Positions 44,302 to 52,924 of a DNA stretch of 59,882 nt are shown piece after piece. How positions within the stretch are numbered: the first letter of the stretch is position 1; each line of letters opens with the position of its first letter. The DNA comes from Fibrobacteraceae bacterium (GTDB taxonomy: Bacteria; Fibrobacterota; Fibrobacteria; Fibrobacterales; Fibrobacteraceae). Made by a program: the position numbers and the translations under genes. The DNA is taken from assembly GCA_017625775.1 (NCBI GenBank), contig JAGAKE010000006.1, forward strand, positions 1-59,882, written 5' to 3'. Below the pieces are notes generated by a model. It saw only the letters and a list, made by a program, of their open reading frames with translations. It searched no databases and was not told where the DNA came from.

Positions 44302-45348
44302 TTAAAAGTTGAAAAATTTTGTAATCAGAATTTCAAATGATTTTTTTGAAAAAAGAGCGTCGTTGTTGAAATGGCAAAACAGAAGATTCATATTTTCTTC
44401 AGAATATTCAAGTTGTTTTGAAAGTAATTTGACGGAATTGATTTTAACAGAATTTGAAAGGTCAAGCGCTAATTCCTTTGCAAAACTTTGAAGAATTATC
44501 ATAAAGAAAATGGCGAATTTAAATTTTTCTAAGCAAAGGTTGTCATAGATAGATTTAGCAAAATAACGAAAGAGAAGGTATTGAATAATATTTTCACATT
44601 CAGCTTGAGAAAAAGAAAAATTTGTGGAATTTAATATTTCTGAAACTGGTTTGTTTTTGATTCTTAGAACAGCTTCATTCCAGGCATTGCCGAAACTTTC
44701 TGTTGATAATAAAATTTGAGTAAAGTGAGAAAGAAGAATTTCAGGATTCATTTCTTGAGGGGCGTTCTGTTCTGAAAATTCAGGAAGAATTTGTTGTTGT
44801 AAAAGTTCTGTTTGTGTTAGAGCTTTGAGCAAGCGATTGGAAAACGGAATGGAAGAATTTTTTAGAATTTCAAAAAGTATTTTTCGTTGCTTAAAAATTT
44901 CATCTTTTAAGAAAAGAGATTCTTTGTCTATAGCGTAATTGGGTTCGTCGCAATTACTGTAAAGAAATTCAAGGGAAGGTTCGTTTAAAAGTAAGCGTAC
45001 GGCTTCTTCACAACAAAGCCCAAGTCCTGATTCTTTGTAATCACCGAACCATTCATGAAACCTTGGATGTTCTCGGCATATATCACAAAGAAAATTTTCA
45101 CCTAAATTCTTTTGAATTTCACATAAATTTGAAGAATTTAAAAATGGACAACGATCTTTTGGAAGAAGTTTAAATTGTCCGTTTTCAATATTGGCTTTTA
45201 ATTTTTCGCCAAAACTTCCTGAAACGTTTTTGTAGAGTGTTTCTGTGTGCTTGTCAATTTCAATTTCCCAACCACAACAACATGTATCGCTACATTTATC
45301 TGCAAGACAATGAAATTTTGAATAAAAATTTGGAACGCAAAGGCGCAT
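44302..45348 (-). CDS. FliB-like flagellin lysine-N-methylase family protein
   Basis: The 348-residue Cys-rich protein has the FliB/YkgJ N-terminus FHCLADKCSDTCCCGWEIEI near residue 12. CPFLNSSNLCEIQK and the block LCDICREHPRFHEW follow, then LCCEEAVRLLL. These cysteines probably bind an Fe-S cluster or metal. In Salmonella FliB methylates flagellin lysines, but no flagellar gene is seen and Fibrobacter is non-flagellated, so another target is likely. It is 5 bases downstream of the FAD reductase gene, in one operon with it and the ferredoxin. Confidence 0.85.
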   Translation of the reverse strand: MRLCVPNFYSKFHCLADKCSDTCCCGWEIEIDKHTETLYKNVSGSFGEKLKANIENGQFKLLPKDRCPFLNSSNLCEIQKNLGENFLCDICREHPRFHEWFGDYKESGLGLCCEEAVRLLLNEPSLEFLYSNCDEPNYAIDKESLFLKDEIFKQRKILFEILKNSSIPFSNRLLKALTQTELLQQQILPEFSEQNAPQEMNPEILLSHFTQILLSTESFGNAWNEAVLRIKNKPVSEILNSTNFSFSQAECENIIQYLLFRYFAKSIYDNLCLEKFKFAIFFMIILQSFAKELALDLSNSVKINSVKLLSKQLEYSEENMNLLFCHFNNDALFSKKSFEILITKFFNF

Positions 45349-45353
45349 AAATT

Positions 45354-46523
45354 CTACTTGAATTTACGATAAGCAGAGATTACTCTTAATGTGCGTAGCG
45401 GGTGAGTAAGTAAATCCAATTTTTTGCCATCTTTTCCAAGCGCTGCATTTAAAACGTGGTATGTATCTACTTGGTCTTTTTTGTTTTGCTCCAATAAAAA
45501 TCTTCTGAACTTAAGCTGCTTTTGGTGAGATTTTCCGAAATCTGCTTCCACGAGAGATTCGTATTTTTTTAGAAATTCTGAAGAAAGATTATTTGAGCGT
45601 AAACCTTCTCCGATTACTTGAGCTGCGTGGCGCCCAGCTCGCATAGCAGCTGAAATTCCACCGCCTGTTAAAGGGTTGGTGTGGTGAGCGGCATCGCCTA
45701 CAAGCACTAAAGAATCTAAAACATAATTTTCAAGGTTGCCAGAAACAGGAATGACGCCACCGACAGTTCCTAAAATTTTAGCGTTTGGAAAAAGCTTTTG
45801 CAGCCAATCTAAAGTGACTTCTAAAATGGAAGGCCCTTCTTTACTTGGAATTAAAAAACCTGCGCCGAAATTTGTGGTGTTAGAACGAACTTTTGGAAAA
45901 CTCCAAATGTAGCCGTCGTTAATCCAATCATGTCCTTGCCAAAAGGTGAGGTATTCTGGGTTGGTTAAAATTCCTTCTACTTTAATATCTACACCACAAC
46001 AAGTTAGTTTGGGTTTTTGCCCACTTGGAATTCCTGCCATACGACCGATTAAAGATTCAACTCCATCGGCGCCTACAACAACTTTTGTTTTAACGTTTTC
46101 TGTTCCAGAAGCCGTTACAATAGTTACTGTGCGTTTTCCATTTTCAACAGCACTTACTGCAGAAGCTCTCGCAAAAGTGTGTAATTCGGCACCATCTTTT
46201 ACTGCAAGTTCTGCAAGGCATGGATCAAACTTTTCGCGATTGAGCATTACACCGACATTTTTTTTGTAGTAATCGATTTTTGTGTTGTCGGGGCCATACA
46301 CGAAAAGGCCATTGATATTAGATTCTATACATTCTTCTGGAATAGGACCAAAATTTTGCAAATCTTCAAATGTTGTGCTTGCTTCTCCGCAGCGAACAGG
46401 ATACCCAACGCGTTCTCTTTTTTCTAAAAGCAAAACAGAAAAACCTTGCTTGGCAAGTTCGCGAGCGGCAACAGAACCACCAGGCCCTGCGCCAACGACA
46501 ACGGCATCATATTCTTTACGCAT
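45354..46523 (-). CDS. Geranylgeranyl-reductase-family FAD oxidoreductase
   Basis: The 389-residue flavoprotein has the FAD motif YDAVVVGAGPGGSVAARELA at residues 5-24. A GG-doublet Arg segment (KRERVGYPVRCGEAS), VVGADGVESLIGRMAG and the FAD-ribityl site LVGDAAHHTNPLTGGGISAA follow. PVRCGEAS and GGG-ISAAMRAG are typical of archaeal/bacterial isoprenoid-lipid or menaquinone-saturating reductases. GGAG lies 7 bases before the ATG at 46523, favouring it over the ATG at 46529. It overlaps the ferredoxin gene by 8 bases; that ferredoxin is its likely electron donor. Confidence 0.9.
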   Translation of the reverse strand: MRKEYDAVVVGAGPGGSVAARELAKQGFSVLLLEKRERVGYPVRCGEASTTFEDLQNFGPIPEECIESNINGLFVYGPDNTKIDYYKKNVGVMLNREKFDPCLAELAVKDGAELHTFARASAVSAVENGKRTVTIVTASGTENVKTKVVVGADGVESLIGRMAGIPSGQKPKLTCCGVDIKVEGILTNPEYLTFWQGHDWINDGYIWSFPKVRSNTTNFGAGFLIPSKEGPSILEVTLDWLQKLFPNAKILGTVGGVIPVSGNLENYVLDSLVLVGDAAHHTNPLTGGGISAAMRAGRHAAQVIGEGLRSNNLSSEFLKKYESLVEADFGKSHQKQLKFRRFLLEQNKKDQVDTYHVLNAALGKDGKKLDLLTHPLRTLRVISAYRKFK

Positions 46524-46707
46524 TTTCATTCTCCGAAATTTTTAAAGCGCCCGCTGGACATGCTTTTACACAAAGCCCACATTTTGAGCAATTTTCGTGA
46601 TTAATTTGCAAATCAAGGCCATACATATCTAAAGCCATTTTCGGACAAATGCCAACACAGCCGGCACATTCTAAACATTTTTCGCGGAGATGCACTAATT
46701 TTTTCAC
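46516..46707 (-). CDS. Two-[4Fe-4S] ferredoxin
   Basis: The 63-residue protein has two complete cluster motifs, CLECAGCVGICP (residues 13-24) and CSKCGLCVKACP (40-51). The spacing is the standard bacterial 2x[4Fe-4S] type. It directly precedes and overlaps the FAD reductase gene, suggesting that it hands electrons to it. Confidence 0.95.
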   Translation of the reverse strand: MKKLVHLREKCLECAGCVGICPKMALDMYGLDLQINHENCSKCGLCVKACPAGALKISENENA

Positions 46708-46844
46708 ATTATAAACTTAACAAATTATCTGTTTGATTAAAACATGAATTTCAAAGGAAGAACTAAAAAATCACACTATTTTTTTTGAAAGATTGTACGC
46801 GAAATGTAAAAAAGAGTGAGAGTGAATTTTCTATACTTGCGCGC

Positions 46845-47537
46845 ATGAGCTTTAAGAAAGGTGTTGATGATGGCTTGCCAATAGGAATAGGATACTTTGC
46901 GGTGTCTTTTTCGTTTGGTATTGCTGGCTCAAAATTGCTTACTTGGCCGTTGATAACTTTAATTTCTATGACGAACTTGACTTCAGCAGGGCAATTTGCT
47001 GGGTTGCATATTATGAGTGAAATGACTGGGACTCTTCTTGAAATGGCTATAGCAACTTTCTTTATTAACTTGCGCTATTCACTGATGGCTATTTCTCTTT
47101 CTCAAAAAGTTTCTCCTTCTTTTGGAACTTTTAAGCGCTTGTGTTTAGGTACAGGAATCACAGATGAAATTTATGCAGTGGCTATGTCTAGCAAAGTTCC
47201 AGTAACTCCAATTTATTTTTTAGGACTTATGTTGTTACCTTATTTGGGTTGGACTTCAGGAACGTTAATTGGAGCTGTTTGTGGCGAGGTTTTGCCTCAT
47301 TTTTTAACTGACGCTCTTGGTGTAGCTTTGTATGGAATGTTTATTGCGATTGTAGTTCCTCAAATGAAAATTCATAAGCCAACTTGTATTGCGGTTTTTA
47401 TCTCGATAGCTTTGAGTCTTTTGTTTAATTACGCTCCTGTTTTATCTGAAGTTTCTTTTGGTTTTGCGATTATTCTCTGTGCGGTTTTAGCTTCTTTAGT
47501 GGCGGCGTTCCTTTTTCCAATCAAGGAGAACGCATGA
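46845..47537 (+). CDS. azlC: AzlC-family branched-chain amino-acid exporter, large subunit
   Basis: The 230-residue membrane protein starts MSFKKGVDDGLPIGIGYFAV, a typical AzlC beginning. It holds the FINLRYSLMAISLSQK segment and the TDEIYAVAMS motif after the third helix; about six or seven membrane helices are visible. AzlCD export branched-chain amino acids or analogues. No ribosome-binding site is clear for this ATG; the frame is open back to a TTG at 46785, which is also possible. It overlaps azlD by 4 bases. Confidence 0.87.
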   Translation: MSFKKGVDDGLPIGIGYFAVSFSFGIAGSKLLTWPLITLISMTNLTSAGQFAGLHIMSEMTGTLLEMAIATFFINLRYSLMAISLSQKVSPSFGTFKRLCLGTGITDEIYAVAMSSKVPVTPIYFLGLMLLPYLGWTSGTLIGAVCGEVLPHFLTDALGVALYGMFIAIVVPQMKIHKPTCIAVFISIALSLLFNYAPVLSEVSFGFAIILCAVLASLVAAFLFPIKENA

Positions 47538-47851
47538 GTTTAGAAGTTTTTTTTAAGTATTTATTTGTGATGGCGTTTGTTACTTATTTGCTTCGTGCTT
47601 TACCTTTTATTTTATTAAAACGCCAAATTGAAAATGTTTTTTGGAAATCGTTTTTGGCTTATATTCCTTATACCGTTCTTGCGGCAATGACCATTCCTGG
47701 AATTTTTAAAGCGACTGAATTTTTGCCTGCTTCAGTGGCGGCTCTTTGTCTTGCTACTTTATTTTCTTTGAAAGGACATGGTTTAGTACTTGTGGCTCTT
47801 GTAGCTTGTTTAGCGGTAATGGCTGTGAATGGTTTGCACTTATGGATTTAG
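47534..47851 (+). CDS. azlD: AzlD-family small subunit
   Basis: The 105-residue protein has four hydrophobic helices and the AzlD pattern TYLLRALPFILLKR, then AYIPYTVLAAMTIPGIF. It starts in ATGA overlap with azlC after an AAGGAGA site. The two subunits together form the exporter. Confidence 0.92.
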   Translation: MSLEVFFKYLFVMAFVTYLLRALPFILLKRQIENVFWKSFLAYIPYTVLAAMTIPGIFKATEFLPASVAALCLATLFSLKGHGLVLVALVACLAVMAVNGLHLWI

Positions 47852-47854
47852 AAA

Positions 47855-48802
47855 ATGAAAAAAAAAGATAGGTTTAAAATTATCTTGTTGTTACTATTAG
47901 GGAATCTTTGCCTTTTTCCTTTTATCTCGCCGGCAATAGCTCTTTTTATGGGTATTGCATTTGCCTTTGTATTTAGAAATCCGGTTTCAAAAAAAACAAA
48001 CAAAATTTCTGGTAAGTTATTAAAATATTCTGTAGTAGGATTAGGTTTTGGAATGAATTTCTTTCAGTCAGTGGAAGCTGGGAAAGAAGGAATGCTTTTT
48101 ACCATTGTATCTGTTTTTGGTACTTTATTTTTAGGAATTTTTCTTGGTCGATTATTTAACATTTCAAAATCTTCAGCTTATTTAGTTTCTACAGGAACTG
48201 CGATTTGTGGAGGTAGTGCTATTGCAGCAGTGGCTCCAGTTACAGGGGCTAAAGCTCAGGAAATTTCTGTTGCGCTTGGAACTATTTTTATTTTGAATGC
48301 GGTGGCCTTATTTATTTTTCCGCCGTTAGGTGAATTTTTTGGATTATCTGAAAGGCAATTTGGTTATTGGGCTGCTATTGCTATTCACGACACTAGTTCG
48401 GTTGTTGGTGCAGGAAGTTTGTATGGAAATACGGCTGTTGAAATTGCGACTCTAGTAAAGTTGACTCGAGCATTGTGGATTATTCCTGTTGTGTTTTTTA
48501 CGAGGCTTTGGTTTCGGAAAACGTCAGAAAAAAATACCATTCCTTATTTTATTTTCTTTTTTGTTTTTGCAATGATTTTGAATACTATTTTTTCAGAATA
48601 TTTTCCATTGCGTTATTGGGGCGAAATTTCAGGATGGATTCAATGGTTAGCGAGAAGCACTCTAAAAGCAAGTTTGTTTTTAATAGGAGTGGGTTTAAAT
48701 CTAACTTCATTAAAAGAAGTAGGAATTCGGCCCTTACTTCATGGTGTTGTTCTTTGGAGCTTTGTTTCTGTATCTAGTCTATTGATTGTACTTCAAATGT
48801 AA
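47855..48802 (+). CDS. YeiH-type putative sulfate exporter (UPF0324)
   Basis: The 315-residue membrane protein has about ten helices and the family landmarks VGLGFGMNFFQSVEAG, the GTAICGGSAIAAVAPV loop and AAIAIHDTSSVVGAGSLYG. ALWIIPVVFF follows. These mark the PSE (YeiH) family. The substrate is suggested to be sulfate or related anions but is not proven. It follows azlD by 3 bases and is likely in the same transcript. Confidence 0.9.
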   Translation: MKKKDRFKIILLLLLGNLCLFPFISPAIALFMGIAFAFVFRNPVSKKTNKISGKLLKYSVVGLGFGMNFFQSVEAGKEGMLFTIVSVFGTLFLGIFLGRLFNISKSSAYLVSTGTAICGGSAIAAVAPVTGAKAQEISVALGTIFILNAVALFIFPPLGEFFGLSERQFGYWAAIAIHDTSSVVGAGSLYGNTAVEIATLVKLTRALWIIPVVFFTRLWFRKTSEKNTIPYFIFFFVFAMILNTIFSEYFPLRYWGEISGWIQWLARSTLKASLFLIGVGLNLTSLKEVGIRPLLHGVVLWSFVSVSSLLIVLQM

Positions 48803-48930
48803 TAGCACTTTATAAATCTAAACTTTGATAAAAAAATGAAAAACAAATGGTAACATTTTTAGTTAGATAGCCTATATTTAGTACATTACAGAAAATGATG
48901 AAGATTTTCTTATAAACAAACGGAGTTTTT

Positions 48931-49998
48931 ATGGATATTCGGTGGCTTGCACCAGATGCCTCATTTGATAAATTAATTCTTGCCGGTGATATTGGTGGGA
49001 CAAATACGAACTTAGGCCTTGTTGGTTATAAAGGTGGAAAGTTCACTTTGATTTTAGAAACGGTTTTTGCTTCTGCTTCTATTGATGGATTAGCAGAACC
49101 GATTCGTGAAACTTTGAAAGTCGCTTTAGAGATGCGTCAAGATTTACGCCCAAGCCATTGCTGTATTAGTGCGGCTGGTCCTGTTTCTAATAATCGTTGT
49201 GTGATGACCAATTTACCATGGAGTATCGATGGCGATGCTCTTACTGCTGCTTTTGGAATTCCAACTTTAGTGGTCAACGATTTTGTGGCGATTAGCTATG
49301 GGATTCCAACTCTCGATATTGATGACCCTGCTCAAATTTATAAGCTCGCTCATACAGATGGTAGCATACCTACTCCAAAGCAAACAACAAAAGCTGTAAT
49401 TGGGCCAGGGACTGGCATGGGAGTTTCGTTCCTTGCTTTTGACGGAGAACGTTATATTCCTGCAAGTTCTGAGGGCGGTCACATGACTTTTGCTCCGTTT
49501 GATGAAGATTCTGCTTCGTTCTGTGATTATATCAAAAAGCAGCGCGGCTGCCAGCCAGGTGTAGAACCTCTTGTTTCTGGAATGGGGTTGCGCAATATGT
49601 ATGACTGGTGGAAAGAAACTAAAGGCGTTCCAAAAAATGAAGCATTTGATCGTATTGAAGCAACTCCAGCCGATGACAGACCGAAGTATATTAGTCGGGC
49701 AAGTGATACAGATCCAGTTGCTGCAGAAATGATGCGTCTCTTTGTGAAGATGCTTGGTCGTTATGCAAGTGATATTTGTACTTTATTTTTGCCGCTTGGT
49801 GGTTTTTATTTAGCTGGCGGAACGGTTCAAAAAGATTTGCGTTGGCTTGAAAGAGACAATTTATTTATGCAGTATTTTGAACAAAATTATAATCCAAATA
49901 TTCGACCTATTTTAAAGAATATTCCGGTTTATATAATTAAGGATTATAGTATTAGTCTTTATGGTGCAGCAAATGCAAGCATAAATTTGCAAAAGTAA
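48931..49998 (+). CDS. glk: Glucokinase
   Basis: The 355-residue enzyme phosphorylates glucose with ATP. It has the phosphate-1 motif LAGDIGGTNTNLGLVG, CCISAAGPVSNNRCVMTNLPW and LVVNDFVAISYGI. GPGTGMGVSF and SEGGHMTFAPFDED, the sugar and metal region, follow. It belongs to the E. coli Glk type rather than ROK. It would feed sugars released by the cellulases into glycolysis. It stands alone, ended by a strong terminator. Confidence 0.93.
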   Translation: MDIRWLAPDASFDKLILAGDIGGTNTNLGLVGYKGGKFTLILETVFASASIDGLAEPIRETLKVALEMRQDLRPSHCCISAAGPVSNNRCVMTNLPWSIDGDALTAAFGIPTLVVNDFVAISYGIPTLDIDDPAQIYKLAHTDGSIPTPKQTTKAVIGPGTGMGVSFLAFDGERYIPASSEGGHMTFAPFDEDSASFCDYIKKQRGCQPGVEPLVSGMGLRNMYDWWKETKGVPKNEAFDRIEATPADDRPKYISRASDTDPVAAEMMRLFVKMLGRYASDICTLFLPLGGFYLAGGTVQKDLRWLERDNLFMQYFEQNYNPNIRPILKNIPVYIIKDYSISLYGAANASINLQK

Positions 49999-50010
49999 AA
50001 TTTAGTGCAA

Positions 50011-50046
50011 CCCAAAGCCCCAGAAGTTTACTTCTGGGGCTTTGGG
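50011..50046 (+). terminator. Terminator after glk
   Basis: CCCAAAGCCCCAGAAG and CTTCTGGGGCTTTGGG pair over 16 bp around a 4-base loop, 12 bases beyond the glk stop, followed by TT. Confidence 0.92.
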
Positions 50047-50051
50047 TTTAA

Positions 50052-50088
50052 ACTATCAAACCACCAGCGTAGCTTTTGGTTTGATAGT
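50052..50088. terminator. Second hairpin between convergent glk and GltD-like genes
   Basis: ACTATCAAACCA and TGGTTTGATAGT form a 12-bp stem with a 13-base loop. A GTC-TTTTT run follows on the plus strand. It may back up the glk terminator or end the convergent transcript. Confidence 0.7.
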
Positions 50089-50114
50089 GTCTTTTTATTA
50101 AGAATAAAGCGTCT

Positions 50115-51581
50115 TTAGCTTAATTTTTCATGAATAGCTTTGGCTGCTATTCTTCCAGTTTTCATAGCAAGAACTACTGTTTGTGGCCCGTGTAAAGCAT
50201 CTCCGCCAACGAAAACATTTTCGCAAGAGGTTTCACCTGTTTCTGAATTTTGAACAATGAAAGTTCCGTTGCGATTCGTTTCAAGGCCTGGTGTAGAATC
50301 TTTGATTTCAGAAGAAACTTTGCTGCCAATGGCAAGTACAACAGTATCTGCATCAATGAATTCTTCTTTCCCTTCAATTTTCACTGGTCTTGCGCGGCCC
50401 TGTTCGTCAGGTTCGCCGAGTTCAAATAAATCAAGGCGAATTTTTTCAACACGACCATTAGTATCACTTAAAATTTCAGCAGGATTTTTAAGTTCTAAAA
50501 TTTCAACGCCTTCTTCTAAAGCTTCGTGAAGTTCTGCTTTGCATGCAGGCATTTCATTTTTTGTACGGCGATAAACGATTCTCACTTTTTCAGCGCCAAG
50601 TCTGAACGCCATGCGAGAAGCATCCATAGCTACATTGCCGCCTCCGACAACGACTACATTTTTTCCAGATTCAATAGGTTGAGATAAATTTCCTTTTCGT
50701 AAATATTCTTCGGCAGTGAATACTCCTTTTAATTCTTCTCCAGGAACGCCTGTTTTTAAAGCAAGTCCTGCGCCATTTCCGATAAATACCGCGTCAAAGT
50801 TTTCTTTTTCAAAAAGTTCTGGAATGGTGATGTCTTTGCCTACAGTAATTCCAAATTTGCAAGAAATTCCCATTTTAGGTAAAATGGAAAGTTCGTAATC
50901 TAGGATTTCTTTTGGTAGGCGGAATTCAGGAATGCCATAGCGTAACACACCACCCAATTCTTTAGCGGATTCAAAAATAACAACATCATGACCGAATGTG
51001 CGTAAATCAATGGCTGCAGCAAGACCTGCTGGACCTCCTCCAATAACTGCGACTTTTTTTCCTGTTGGAGCATCTATCGGAAGAATTTTTTTACCACCCA
51101 TTTTTTCGCGTTCGTAATCTGCACAAAAGCGTTCTAGGTTTCCAAGTGAAAGACCTTTAGATGGGTCTTTTAAACTTTTACCAATGGCACAATTTTGCTG
51201 GCATTGTTTTTCATGGGGGCAAACACGGCTACAAATGGATGGGAAAAGAGATGTATCACGAATAAGTTGAATGGCGTCTTCAAAATTTCCGGCGGCTACT
51301 AATTCTAAGTAGGCAGGAACAGGCATACCAATAGGACAACTAGCAGTGCAAAAAGGTTTTTTGCATTTCATGCACCGGTTTGCTTCAAGCCTTGCTTGAG
51401 ATTCTGTGAATCCGAGACTTGTTTCCTGCATAGTCGTGCGACGTTCTAATGGCGAAAGTTCTGCTGGTTTTTGTGGGGTAATAGCAAGTTTATCTTTTAA
51501 TGAAATAGACTCTTTAGCCAAAAGAGCGGAAAGCTCCGCTTTGGCACTAGCTTCAAGTGCTTCAATGTTCGCAGTTGTCAT
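50115..51581 (-). CDS. GltD/NfnB-like NADPH-dependent glutamate synthase small-subunit protein
   Basis: The 488-residue protein has an N-terminal Fe-S domain with two four-Cys groups (CMKCKKPFCTASCP, then CSRVCPHEKQCQQNC). The FAD-binding site is VAVIGGGPAGLAAAIDLRTFG near residue 165. An NADPH-binding site (VVVVGGGNVAMDASRMAFRLG) and a final FAD motif ending VFVGGDALHGPQTVVLAM follow. In GltBD it passes electrons from NADPH to the large subunit; similar proteins form NfnAB. Neither partner gene is adjacent, so the in vivo role is open. Confidence 0.9.
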   Translation of the reverse strand: MTTANIEALEASAKAELSALLAKESISLKDKLAITPQKPAELSPLERRTTMQETSLGFTESQARLEANRCMKCKKPFCTASCPIGMPVPAYLELVAAGNFEDAIQLIRDTSLFPSICSRVCPHEKQCQQNCAIGKSLKDPSKGLSLGNLERFCADYEREKMGGKKILPIDAPTGKKVAVIGGGPAGLAAAIDLRTFGHDVVIFESAKELGGVLRYGIPEFRLPKEILDYELSILPKMGISCKFGITVGKDITIPELFEKENFDAVFIGNGAGLALKTGVPGEELKGVFTAEEYLRKGNLSQPIESGKNVVVVGGGNVAMDASRMAFRLGAEKVRIVYRRTKNEMPACKAELHEALEEGVEILELKNPAEILSDTNGRVEKIRLDLFELGEPDEQGRARPVKIEGKEEFIDADTVVLAIGSKVSSEIKDSTPGLETNRNGTFIVQNSETGETSCENVFVGGDALHGPQTVVLAMKTGRIAAKAIHEKLS

Positions 51582-51896
51582 AAAATCCCTTCATGCACTA
51601 AAAATAGCGCAATTTTTTTCTGCCCTAAATATAATATTAGAATTTTAAAAAGTTTAATGCTGTAAATAAAATCTCTTCTGTGAATCAAAAAAAATTGTGA
51701 ATTTTAGGTATTCGTTTTACATCTTGGAAAAATTGGATTTTGATTCATTTATTGAAAATGCTTTTGTAGGGGCGTTAATGGCTTTTTATCTATAAAATTC
51801 AGAAAAAAAAATGATTTTTTTGCAGTTTTTCTCTGTTAAAAAAGCCGTAGAATGACTATTTTTTTTGCAAATTAAATTTATTTCAGGAACTAAATT
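51582..51896. other. Divergent intergenic region
   Basis: The 315 bases between the GltD-like and guaA genes hold no gene. AATATAATATTA near 51638 could supply a -10 box for either direction, without a matching -35. I see no riboswitch-like structure. Confidence 0.4.
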
Positions 51897-52877
51897 ATGA
51901 ACAATAATGTTCGCCCAGAATCTATGGTTCGTATTACAACGCCAGCTCTTGCAGAAGCGTTTATCCAAGAACAAATCCAAGATATTCAATATCAAGTAAA
52001 GGATAAAAAGGTTTTGCTTGCTCTTTCTGGTGGAGTAGATTCTTCTGTGGTAGCTGCTTTATTAATTAAAGCTATTGGCAAACAGCTCGTTTGTGTGCAT
52101 GTAAATCATGGCCTTATGCGTAAAGGCGAATCTGAACAAGTGATTGAAGTGTTCCAGAATCAGTTGAATGCAAATCTAATTTATGTAGATGCTACTGACC
52201 GCTTTTTAAATTTACTTTCAGGTGTTAGCGAACCAGAAAAGAAACGTAAAATTATTGGTGGCGAATTCATTAAGGTTTTTGATGAAGAAGCTTCTAAACT
52301 TGAAGGTATTTCTTTTTTGGCACAAGGAACAATTTACCCAGATATTCTTGAAAGTGATGGCGTAAAAGCACACCACAATGTGGGTGGTCTTCCAGAAGAT
52401 ATACAGTTTGAATTGGTTGAACCTGTAAAGCTTTTGTTTAAAGATGAAGTTCGCGTTGTAGGTAAAGCTCTTGGACTTCCTGCTGAAATGGTTGATAGAC
52501 AGCCGTTCCCTGGTCCGGGTCTTGGTGTGCGTTGCCTTGGTGCTATTACCCGTGATCGCTTGCACGCTCTTCGTGAAGCCGATGCGATTCTTAGAGAAGA
52601 ATTTGCAAATAATGGCCTTGCACAAAAAGTTTGGCAGTATTTTATTGCTGTTCCTGATATGAAAAGTGTTGGCGTAAAAAATGATAAGCGTTATGAAGGT
52701 TGGCCTGCAATTATTCGCGCAGTGAATACGACCGATGCGATGAGTGCAACAATTGAAGAAATTCCATACGAAATTTTGCATAAAATCACAGCACGTATTA
52801 CTGCTGAAGTAGAAGGCATTAACCGAGTGCTTTATGATTTGACACCAAAGCCAATCGGCACTATTGAATGGGAATAA
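51897..52877 (+). CDS. guaA: GMP synthase, ATP-pyrophosphatase subunit without amidotransferase domain
   Basis: The 326-residue protein contains only the C-terminal two-thirds of usual GuaA. The PP-loop is LLALSGGVDSSVVAALLIK near residue 40. GTIYPDILES, the HHNVGGLP motif, DRQPFPGPGLGVRCLG and the dimerisation tail NRVLYDLTPKPIGTIEWE follow. It adenylates XMP and adds ammonia to give GMP. The class I glutaminase half of about 200 residues is absent. The protein either uses free ammonia or pairs with a separate glutaminase, as in archaea. Its last 50 bases are duplicated at 59589. Confidence 0.93.
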   Translation: MNNNVRPESMVRITTPALAEAFIQEQIQDIQYQVKDKKVLLALSGGVDSSVVAALLIKAIGKQLVCVHVNHGLMRKGESEQVIEVFQNQLNANLIYVDATDRFLNLLSGVSEPEKKRKIIGGEFIKVFDEEASKLEGISFLAQGTIYPDILESDGVKAHHNVGGLPEDIQFELVEPVKLLFKDEVRVVGKALGLPAEMVDRQPFPGPGLGVRCLGAITRDRLHALREADAILREEFANNGLAQKVWQYFIAVPDMKSVGVKNDKRYEGWPAIIRAVNTTDAMSATIEEIPYEILHKITARITAEVEGINRVLYDLTPKPIGTIEWE

Positions 52878-52920
52878 TTTTTAATTATTAGAAAATGCCC
52901 CGCGGCGTAGCCGCGGGGCA
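52828..52920 (+). repeat. guaA-end direct repeat, left copy (putative att site)
   Basis: These 93 bases (last 50 of guaA, the stop, and the terminator hairpin) recur at 59589-59681 with 8 mismatches by eye. The core ACTATTGAATGGGAATAATT is identical in both. The 3' end of guaA is a documented insertion point for genomic islands in several phyla. Confidence 0.9.
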
Positions 52921-52924
52921 TTTT
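52892..52924 (+). terminator. Terminator after guaA
   Basis: AAAATGCCCCGCGGC and GCCGCGGGGCATTTT form a 15-bp stem with a GTA loop, followed by TTTTG. A second version with the loop bases changed is at 59654-59685. Confidence 0.93.

Noticed and set aside
52218..52781. A 187-codon frame antisense to guaA
   Set aside because: Shadow of the conserved GMP synthase frame with unlikely composition.
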